Shown: piece by piece, positions 16,696 to 22,838 of the stretch
How the letters are laid out: each line of letters begins with the position of its first letter
How positions within the stretch are numbered: position 1 is the stretch's first letter
Source of the DNA: Flavobacteriaceae bacterium
GTDB lineage: Bacteria > Bacteroidota > Bacteroidia > Flavobacteriales > Flavobacteriaceae
Direction of reading: 5' to 3'
NCBI GenBank assembly: GCA_947461795.1
Contig: CANHMG010000011.1
Coordinates: 1 to 38,645 of the forward strand
Length of the DNA: 38,645 nucleotides
The notes under the pieces: model-generated
What the model was told of the DNA's origin: nothing
Seen by the model: the letters and a program-made list of their open reading frames with translations, nothing else
The model's database searches: none
Position numbers and translations under genes: made by a program

Positions 16696-17556
16696 TTATC
16701 CATTCAAAGCTTCTGCTCCACCAACAATCTCTAAGATTTCATTAGTAATCGAAGCCTGACGTGCTTTGTTGTAGGTTAATTTCAATTGATCTCTCAATTC
16801 CGTAGCGTTATCCGTTGCTTTGTGCATAGCAGTCATACGAGCGCCGTGTTCTGAAGCAAATGAATCTCTAATCGCTTTGTACAATTGTGTTTTTAGAGAT
16901 TTTGGGATTAAGGTTAAAACGATTTCTTCTTTGGAAGGTTCAAAAATATAATCTCCCGTAGAGGCTACTTTATCAGAAACTATTGGAGCTAATGGTAAAA
17001 ATTGTTCGGTTTGAATAATTTGAGTAGCTGCATTTTTAAACTGATTGTAAACCAATTCGATTTTGTCGTATTCTCCAGAAATAAATTTAGCCGTTAATGC
17101 TTCAGCAATTGTAGCAACATTATCAAAAGTAAGTTCATCAAAAATACCACTTTGATTATCACTAATCGTTAGTGTTTTCTTTAAAATATCATTTCCTTTT
17201 TTTCCGATAGCGAAGACTTCTACTTGCTTTCCAGCGTAGAATTCAGCTCTGCTTTTTACTTCTTTAATGACGTTGGTATTAAAAGCACCACATAATCCAC
17301 GGTTAGAGGTAACTGCAATCACCAAAACTTTTTTGATTTCTCTTTGTTTGGTATATTCTCCGCCTGTATCACTATCGAGTGTTGCAGAAAGGTTTTGCAA
17401 TAATTCCGTTAATTTTTCGGCATAAGGTCGCATAGCAGTAATAGCATCTTGTGCTTTTTTAAGCTTTGCGGCAGAAACCATTTTCATCGCCGATGTGATT
17501 TGCATCGTAGATGAAACGGAAGTAATTCTATTACGGATTTCCTTTAAGTTTGCCAT
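16696..17556 (-). CDS. atpG: ATP synthase F1 subunit gamma
   Basis: Gamma is the central stalk that rotates inside the alpha3beta3 ring and couples proton flow to ATP synthesis. The N-terminal MANLKEIRNRITSVSSTMQITSAMKMVSAAKLKKA and the C-terminal RMTAMHKATDNATEL...YNKARQASITNEILEIVGGAEAL are the two coiled helices conserved in all gamma subunits. Its 286 residues are normal. It is the last gene of the minus-strand ATP synthase run, 81 bases after atpA with an AT-rich inverted repeat between, and is followed by a strong terminator. Confidence 0.97.
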   Translation of the reverse strand: MANLKEIRNRITSVSSTMQITSAMKMVSAAKLKKAQDAITAMRPYAEKLTELLQNLSATLDSDTGGEYTKQREIKKVLVIAVTSNRGLCGAFNTNVIKEVKSRAEFYAGKQVEVFAIGKKGNDILKKTLTISDNQSGIFDELTFDNVATIAEALTAKFISGEYDKIELVYNQFKNAATQIIQTEQFLPLAPIVSDKVASTGDYIFEPSKEEIVLTLIPKSLKTQLYKAIRDSFASEHGARMTAMHKATDNATELRDQLKLTYNKARQASITNEILEIVGGAEALNG

Positions 17557-17578
17557 TTTTATTATATTAAATTATAAA

Positions 17579-17625
17579 TTTTGAATTATAAATTATGGAG
17601 CCCATTTAAAATTTATAATTCAAAA
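17579..17625. repeat. AT-rich inverted repeat between atpA and atpG
   Basis: A perfect 16-bp palindrome pairs 17579-17594 with 17610-17625 around a 15-base loop. No T-run follows on the minus strand, so it is not a standard terminator. It could be an mRNA processing or stability hairpin between the two genes. Confidence 0.75.
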
Positions 17626-17637
17626 CTTAAAATAATT

Positions 17638-19215
17638 CTAGTTGTATTTTGCTGAAATTTCTTTAGCTGCATTTTCGATGATATCTGTAATTTTATCATC
17701 TAATTTTCCAGCTTTCAAAGCATCTAATGTATCTCTATGTTTGTTGTTTAAGTAATCTAAGAAATCTTTTTCGAATTCTTTTACTTTATTTACAGGAACA
17801 TTTCTCAACAAGTTTTTAGAACCTGCATAGATAATTGCTACTTGATTTTCAACAGTATAAGGGCTGTTTAATCCTTGTTTTAGGATTTCAACATTTCTTC
17901 TTCCTTTTTCAATTACGTTTAAAGTAACCGCATCTAAGTCAGAACCAAATTTCGCAAACGCTTCCAATTCACGGAATTGTGCTTGATCTAATTTTAACGT
18001 TCCAGCCACTTTTTTCATTGATTTAATTTGAGCATTTCCACCTACACGAGATACCGAAATACCTACGTTGATTGCAGGACGAACCCCAGAGTTGAATAAA
18101 TCTCCATCCAAGAAAATTTGTCCGTCTGTAATCGAAATTACATTAGTTGGAATATAGGCAGAAACGTCACCCGCTTGAGTTTCGATAATTGGTAAAGCGG
18201 TTAATGAACCTCCACCTTTTACGATACCTTTTAATGAATCTGGTAAATCATTCATGTTTTTAGCAATCTCATCATTAGCGATTACTTTACAAGCTCTTTC
18301 TAATAAACGAGAGTGTAAGTAGAAAACGTCTCCAGGATAAGCTTCACGTCCCGGTGGTCTTCTTAACAAAAGAGAAACTTCACGATACGCTACTGCTTGT
18401 TTCGATAAATCATCATAAACAATTAAAGCAGGACGACCTGAATCTCTAAAATATTCTCCAATTGCAGCACCTGCGAATGGCGCATATACTTGCATTGGAG
18501 CAGGATCAGAAGCGTTAGCAGCTACGATAACGGTATATGCCATAGCTCCTTTTTCTTCTAACATTTTCGCAATTCCAGCAACGGTTGACGCTTTTTGTCC
18601 AATCGCTACGTATATACAAAATACTGGTTTTCCAGCATCGTAAAATTCTTTTTGATTTAAAATGGTATCCAAACAAACGGTAGATTTACCTGTTTGACGG
18701 TCACCAATAACTAGCTCACGTTGTCCACGACCTACTGGAATCATAGCATCTACCGCTTTTACTCCTGTTTGTAATGGTTCGGTAACTGGCTGACGGAAGA
18801 TAACTCCAGGAGCTTTTCTTTCTAAAGGCATTTCATATAAATCTCCACCAATTGGTCCTTTTCCATCAATAGGAAAACCAAGTGTGTTGACTACACGACC
18901 CACCATTTGTTCACCCGCTTTAAGGGAAGCAATTCGTTGTGTTCTTTTTGCAGTTGAACCTTCTTTGATTCCTGTTGATGGTCCTAATAATACGACACCT
19001 ACATTGTCTTCTTCAAGATTCAAAACGATACCTTCTAATCCGTTATCGAATTCTACTAGTTCACCATATTGAACATTTGATAACCCGTAAACACGAGCAA
19101 TACCATCTCCAACGTTTAAAACTGAACCAACTTCTTCTAAAGTAGCACCAGATTCAAAACTCTCTACTTGCTTTTTTAATATTGCTGATATTTCAGCAGG
19201 TTTAATTTCCGCCAT
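17638..19215 (-). CDS. atpA: ATP synthase F1 subunit alpha
   Basis: Alpha binds nucleotide at the non-catalytic sites of the F1 hexamer. The P-loop GDRQTGKST is at 171-179, with the DELSEED-equivalent region near the C-terminus and the conserved stretches [26 protein letters not shown] and [22 protein letters not shown]. At 525 aa it is slightly longer than the E. coli protein but complete. It follows atpH by 16 bases. The catalytic beta subunit gene (atpD) is not in this window. Confidence 0.98.
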   Translation of the reverse strand: MAEIKPAEISAILKKQVESFESGATLEEVGSVLNVGDGIARVYGLSNVQYGELVEFDNGLEGIVLNLEEDNVGVVLLGPSTGIKEGSTAKRTQRIASLKAGEQMVGRVVNTLGFPIDGKGPIGGDLYEMPLERKAPGVIFRQPVTEPLQTGVKAVDAMIPVGRGQRELVIGDRQTGKSTVCLDTILNQKEFYDAGKPVFCIYVAIGQKASTVAGIAKMLEEKGAMAYTVIVAANASDPAPMQVYAPFAGAAIGEYFRDSGRPALIVYDDLSKQAVAYREVSLLLRRPPGREAYPGDVFYLHSRLLERACKVIANDEIAKNMNDLPDSLKGIVKGGGSLTALPIIETQAGDVSAYIPTNVISITDGQIFLDGDLFNSGVRPAINVGISVSRVGGNAQIKSMKKVAGTLKLDQAQFRELEAFAKFGSDLDAVTLNVIEKGRRNVEILKQGLNSPYTVENQVAIIYAGSKNLLRNVPVNKVKEFEKDFLDYLNNKHRDTLDALKAGKLDDKITDIIENAAKEISAKYN

Positions 19216-19231
19216 AATTATTTATAAATAA

Positions 19232-19765
19232 CTAGTTACTTAATTCTCTTTTTAATACTTGTAATCTGTTTGCGATAGAAGCGTTGTATTGCTGATCGCC
19301 TATTCTTAAAACAAACCCTCCGATGATTGAAGCGTCTACAATATTTTCGATTGTGATTTTTTTGTTTGAAAGTGTCGAAACTTTAGCCAAAACTTTAGCT
19401 TCTAATGCAGCATCCATAGGAACAGCAGTAGTAACTTTGGCTACTTCAACCCCATTCATTTCGTCAAAAAGCTGATTGTATTCCCAAGCAATAGCTCCTA
19501 AAATTTCAAATCTTTTGTTTTCAAATAATAAATGAAATAAACTTTTTGTAACTCCATTTACTCCAGCAAAAACTTCCAACAAAGCACTTTCTTTAACCTC
19601 AACTTTGGTAGTTGGGTTTTGAATAAATGTACTTAATTCTATATTACTAGAAATAGTAGATGCAATGGAATTCATGTCATTATTCACCGCTTGAGCAACA
19701 CCTTTATCATTTGCGATATCTAGGATTGCTTTGGCGTAACGAATTGCTGCTCTTGTACCTGCCAT
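19232..19765 (-). CDS. atpH: ATP synthase F1 subunit delta
   Basis: Delta links the top of F1 to the peripheral stalk formed by the b subunits. The sequence has the characteristic RYAKAILDIANDKG start, the LFHLLFENKRFEIL helix and the C-terminal strand-loop IVDASIIGGFVLRIGDQQYNASIANRL. Its 177 residues are the usual length. The start lies one base after the atpF stop, so translation is probably coupled. Confidence 0.95.
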   Translation of the reverse strand: MAGTRAAIRYAKAILDIANDKGVAQAVNNDMNSIASTISSNIELSTFIQNPTTKVEVKESALLEVFAGVNGVTKSLFHLLFENKRFEILGAIAWEYNQLFDEMNGVEVAKVTTAVPMDAALEAKVLAKVSTLSNKKITIENIVDASIIGGFVLRIGDQQYNASIANRLQVLKRELSN

Positions 19766-19766
19766 T

Positions 19767-20267
19767 TTAGTTTAATTTAGCGTCACCTAACATTTTTTCC
19801 ACCAATTTTACTTGAGCTTCTTTGTTAGATAATTCGTCTTTTAATAATTTTTCAGCTATTTCTAGAGACAACGTTGACACTTGTGATTTCAATTCAGCCA
19901 TAGCCGCATTTTTCTCACTTTGAATCGCAGCTTTCGCTTGTTCGATCATTTTCAAACCTTGAGCTTGTGCTTCTATTTTAGAGTCTGCAATAACTTTCTC
20001 TTTCATTTCACGAGCTTCTTTAAGCATCGTATCTCTTTCTAATCTAGCTTCCTGTAAAATACGTTGGTTGTCAGATTGTAAATTTTGCATTTCTTTTTTT
20101 GCATTAGCAGCAGAAAGCAAAGCGTTTTTAATTCCTTCTTCTCTTTCGTTAACTGCATCAAGAATAGGTTTCCATGCAAATTTTTTCAAAAGGAGAATTA
20201 ATCCAACGAAAATTATTGTCTGCCAAAAAAACAAACCAAACGAAAAATCATTTATTAACTTATCCAT
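19767..20267 (-). CDS. atpF: ATP synthase F0 subunit b
   Basis: Subunit b is the peripheral stalk: one N-terminal membrane helix (about residues 10-30, FGLFFWQTIIFVGLILLLKKF) followed by a long charged coiled coil that binds delta. The segment WKPILDAVNEREEGI after the helix is typical of the family. Its 166 residues fit. It follows atpE after an 81-base gap that holds a strong hairpin, and overlaps the atpH region with a one-base gap. Confidence 0.95.
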   Translation of the reverse strand: MDKLINDFSFGLFFWQTIIFVGLILLLKKFAWKPILDAVNEREEGIKNALLSAANAKKEMQNLQSDNQRILQEARLERDTMLKEAREMKEKVIADSKIEAQAQGLKMIEQAKAAIQSEKNAAMAELKSQVSTLSLEIAEKLLKDELSNKEAQVKLVEKMLGDAKLN

Positions 20268-20310
20268 AGTATGTATGTAATTATAGTCTTTTTTTAATGT
20301 AATTTTAAAA

Positions 20311-20343
20311 CAATAGCTGCAACCAACCGTTGCAGCTATTTGT
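20311..20343 (-). promoter_or_regulatory. Strong hairpin between atpE and atpF
   Basis: A perfect 14-bp stem (20311-20324 with 20330-20343) with a 5-base loop starts a few bases after the atpE stop. Only a short T-run follows, so it may be a partial terminator or a 3' stabiliser that raises c-subunit mRNA over downstream genes. Confidence 0.6.
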
Positions 20344-20348
20344 CTTTT

Positions 20349-20549
20349 CTAGTTTTCTGATACTGCAAATAAAGCTGCAAATCCGATTCCTTCAACAAGA
20401 GCTGCTGCAATAAGCATAGCTGTTTGGATTTTCCCATAAGAGTCTGGTTGACGTGCAATTGCGTCCATCGCTGAACCACCAATTCTACCAACACCAATTC
20501 CAACTCCGATTACTACTAATCCTGCTCCAATAATTCTTGGCATGTTCAT
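20349..20549 (-). CDS. atpE: ATP synthase F0 subunit c
   Basis: The c subunit forms the rotating membrane ring. The 66 residues make two helices: residues 4-27 and 43-63, joined by the polar loop ARQPDSYGK (R33-Q34-P35), which contacts gamma and epsilon. The ion-binding carboxylate is E53 in AAALVEGIGF. The residue after it is Gly, not Ser or Thr, and the Gln of sodium-type first helices is not seen, so a proton-driven ring is likely. A hairpin follows directly downstream; high expression of this gene relative to its neighbours is expected. Confidence 0.95.
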   Translation of the reverse strand: MNMPRIIGAGLVVIGVGIGVGRIGGSAMDAIARQPDSYGKIQTAMLIAAALVEGIGFAALFAVSEN

Positions 20550-20582
20550 AAATATATGTATTAAAAATTAAACATTCTTTTT

Positions 20583-21713
20583 TTAGTGAGCTTCCTCGTC
20601 ATGATGATGCTCTTGAACAGCAGAACCAAAATATAATGCTGTCAAAATTGTAAAAATATACGCCTGTAATAAGGCAACTAAAATTTCAATAATAGAAATC
20701 ATAAAGGACAATACGAAAGACAGGCTACTTCCAACCCAGCTTTTGAATATAAACATCAAACCAATTAAACTCATCAAAACGATGTGCCCAGCAAACATGT
20801 TTGCATACAAACGTATCATTAATGCGAATGGTTTGATTACTAATCCCATTAATTCGATTGGAGCTAAGATTATTTTCATTGGAGTTGGCACACCTGGCAT
20901 CCAGAAAATGTGTCCCCAGTAATTTTTATTTGCCGAAAGATTCGTGATTAAAAAAGTGATCACTGCCAATCCAAATGTAATTGCGATATTTCCAGTAACA
21001 TTGATTCCTAGTGGTGTTAATCCGAAAATATTTAAAAACCATATAAAGAAAAACACGGTTAATAAATGACTCATGTATTTCTTGTAATGTTTTTCTCCAA
21101 TATTTGGAATCGCTATTTCATCTCGAACGTACAATACTATAGGCTCGAAAAAACGTCCCGCTCCAGCAGAAACACCCCCGTTTTTAGCATACGATTTTCC
21201 TAGGCTAGAAAACAAAAAGAACATTAATAAAGCAACAATCATAATGGTTAGCACTCCTTTGGTAATAGAAAAATCTATTGGTTGAGCGTTGGTTGGGTGA
21301 TGATGATGATCTTCCGTTAAAGTCCCAGAAGCATCTGTTTTATATATTTTTTCGTGATGTAATTTGTAATAGTTCCCGTTACTTTCCGCTACGCTTTCTC
21401 CATGGTTAAATTTCGAAGAAGAAAAAAAGTGAATTCCATTATCCCAAAGTATAATTGGTAATGGAAACCCATAGTGAGCTCCCGTTTCAGCGTCTTCAAA
21501 AAGAGAAAACTCATGACCATCAAGTACGTGATGGTTTTTTACTTCATCAATTTGTGCTTTGATCTCTGCTTTTTCATCAACAACTTTAATTTCTTTTGCT
21601 ACAACTTCATGAGTAACTTGTAGTGTATCCGTTGGATTTGCAAATGAAAATAAAGGAAGAAAAGCGATTAAAATTGCTACTATAAATTGAAGCGGTTTAT
21701 TAGAAAGCACCAT
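20583..21713 (-). CDS. atpB: ATP synthase F0 subunit a, with N-terminal periplasmic extension
   Basis: Subunit a forms the two proton half-channels beside the c-ring. The essential arginine is in the motif MIRLYANMFAGH, preceded by the GLVIKPFA helix. From the chosen start the protein has 376 residues: a signal peptide (MVLSNKPLQFIVAILIAFLPLFSFA), about 110 residues rich in His and charge (a DHHHH cluster included), then the membrane domain. The E. coli subunit has about 270 residues. The longer in-frame start at 21812 is rejected because a full promoter lies at 21755-21784, between it and 21713. The far C-terminus is also His-rich. Confidence 0.94.
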   Translation of the reverse strand: MVLSNKPLQFIVAILIAFLPLFSFANPTDTLQVTHEVVAKEIKVVDEKAEIKAQIDEVKNHHVLDGHEFSLFEDAETGAHYGFPLPIILWDNGIHFFSSSKFNHGESVAESNGNYYKLHHEKIYKTDASGTLTEDHHHHPTNAQPIDFSITKGVLTIMIVALLMFFLFSSLGKSYAKNGGVSAGAGRFFEPIVLYVRDEIAIPNIGEKHYKKYMSHLLTVFFFIWFLNIFGLTPLGINVTGNIAITFGLAVITFLITNLSANKNYWGHIFWMPGVPTPMKIILAPIELMGLVIKPFALMIRLYANMFAGHIVLMSLIGLMFIFKSWVGSSLSFVLSFMISIIEILVALLQAYIFTILTALYFGSAVQEHHHDEEAH

Positions 21714-21754
21714 ATCTATTGAATGTCTAGGATTTTGTTTTCTGAAATTTGGTG

Positions 21755-21784
21755 CAAATGTACATTTTTTATTAAACACCACAA
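21755..21784 (-). promoter_or_regulatory. Putative promoter of the atpB operon
   Basis: On the minus strand TTG (21784-21782), a 19-base spacer and TACATTTG (21762-21755) match the Bacteroidota consensus fully. It predicts a leader of about 38 bases before atpB and lets the F0F1 genes be transcribed apart from the upstream sprE/bactofilin genes. Confidence 0.75.
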
Positions 21785-21826
21785 GTTTAAAAAACACTTT
21801 TTTGAAGAACATTTAGTTTTAGAGTG

Positions 21827-22228
21827 CTATTCTTGTTTATTGTTTATTAATCGAATCGTAATAAGGGTTTCAATTGCTAAAAACAATAAAAAAATGAATA
21901 GGAAGTTTATTTTTTCCAATCCAGAATGTGATAGATTTACTTTTAGAATTGGTTTCAAAAAAATATAGGCAATTCCCATTTTAAAAGTAGTCAACAATAT
22001 AAAAGTTAAACCAACATGTGTTGAGCTAACTTGATTTACTTTTATTAAAATAAATAGGATTACGGCTGACAATAAAAAGAAGAAGGAATATAATCTGGGT
22101 AAGGAATAAACAAATAAAGGTTCAACTTGATTCCATCCAATAACATAAAAAAAGCATTCATGAACCAGTAAAGAAATACACGAAAACAGCAAAAGATTTA
22201 GAATAGATTGATATTGTTTGAGATTCAT
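21827..22228 (-). CDS. Small four-helix membrane protein, ATP synthase-associated (possibly DUF6168)
   Basis: The 133 residues contain four predicted membrane segments (starting near residues 8, 38, 68 and 103) and few charged residues. I think it belongs to the flavobacterial family DUF6168, which I recall from ATP synthase loci, but I cannot check that. The position directly upstream of atpB, after an AtpZ-like gene, and the four-helix topology match those of AtpI (the uncI chaperone of c-ring assembly), although I see no sequence likeness I could defend. It starts six bases after the AtpZ-like stop. Confidence 0.65.
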   Translation of the reverse strand: MNLKQYQSILNLLLFSCISLLVHECFFYVIGWNQVEPLFVYSLPRLYSFFFLLSAVILFILIKVNQVSSTHVGLTFILLTTFKMGIAYIFLKPILKVNLSHSGLEKINFLFIFLLFLAIETLITIRLINNKQE

Positions 22229-22234
22229 AATGAA

Positions 22235-22462
22235 TTATTCTTCTGAAGAATTAATATCTTTTAATTGACGGTTTAAATTGTAAAAAGCAATAGCAACACC
22301 TAATAAAGTCATTCCTTTTAAATAAACAGCATAACTATTTGGGAATTTTTGATCTAACCAACCTCCAAAAAAAGAAAAAAGATAAATTATGACTCCCATT
22401 TGAATAGGAATATTAATCAATGATAACCATTTATTCGGTCGCTTTTTCTTCTGTTGGTTCAT
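22235..22462 (-). CDS. AtpZ/AtpI family protein
   Basis: The 75-residue protein has a basic N-terminus, two membrane helices (about 14-32 and 47-64) joined by the loop GGWLDQKFPNS, which is the family signature, and a short acidic tail. AtpZ/AtpI proteins assist c-ring assembly or ion supply and are encoded beside atpB in many bacteria. Its start lies 32 bases inside the 3' end of the bactofilin gene in another frame, so expression probably depends on translation of that gene. Confidence 0.82.
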   Translation of the reverse strand: MNQQKKKRPNKWLSLINIPIQMGVIIYLFSFFGGWLDQKFPNSYAVYLKGMTLLGVAIAFYNLNRQLKDINSSEE

Positions 22463-22835
22463 TTGAGGTTGCTGTTTTTTGATTTGTTTTCATAATGCAA
22501 GTCGCACTAAACTCAGCTCCAGGTTCTACAGATAGTTTACCACAAACTACTTCTCCGTGAATACTTGCTTTCGATTTGATGTTTAATATCTCTGCCACCT
22601 GTATTTTCCCTTCAAACTTTCCTTCTATATCCGCATTTTTGCAAACAATATCACCTTTGACACTTCCTGCCGGACCAATAACTATTTTTCCGTTGGATTG
22701 GAAATTACCTACTAAATCTCCATCTAATCTAAAATCGGCATGTGAAAGAATATTTCCTTTGATTAAGGTTCCTTCTACAATTCTGTTGGTTTTACCCAAC
22801 AAGTCAGTATACGATTTTGGTTTTTTATCAAACAT
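22431..22835 (-). CDS. Bactofilin (polymer-forming cytoskeletal protein)
   Basis: Bactofilins polymerise into filaments without nucleotide and organise envelope enzymes or machinery. The central 100 residues show the DUF583 right-handed beta-helix pattern of short repeats (IKGNILSHADFRLDGDLVG, GKIVIGPAGSVKGDIVC, ADIEGKFEGKIQV). The tails are short and disordered, with TSNEPTEEKATE at the end. Its 134 residues are the normal length. It begins three bases after the sprE/porW stop and overlaps the AtpZ-like start. A T9SS motor partner is an attractive idea but only inferred from position. Confidence 0.88.
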   Translation of the reverse strand: MFDKKPKSYTDLLGKTNRIVEGTLIKGNILSHADFRLDGDLVGNFQSNGKIVIGPAGSVKGDIVCKNADIEGKFEGKIQVAEILNIKSKASIHGEVVCGKLSVEPGAEFSATCIMKTNQKTATSNEPTEEKATE

Positions 22836-22838
22836 ACT

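Noticed and set aside
21714..21812. Longer atpB start
   Set aside because: A full TTG-N19-TACATTTG promoter lies between it and the signal-peptide start, so the longer form would not be transcribed from that promoter.
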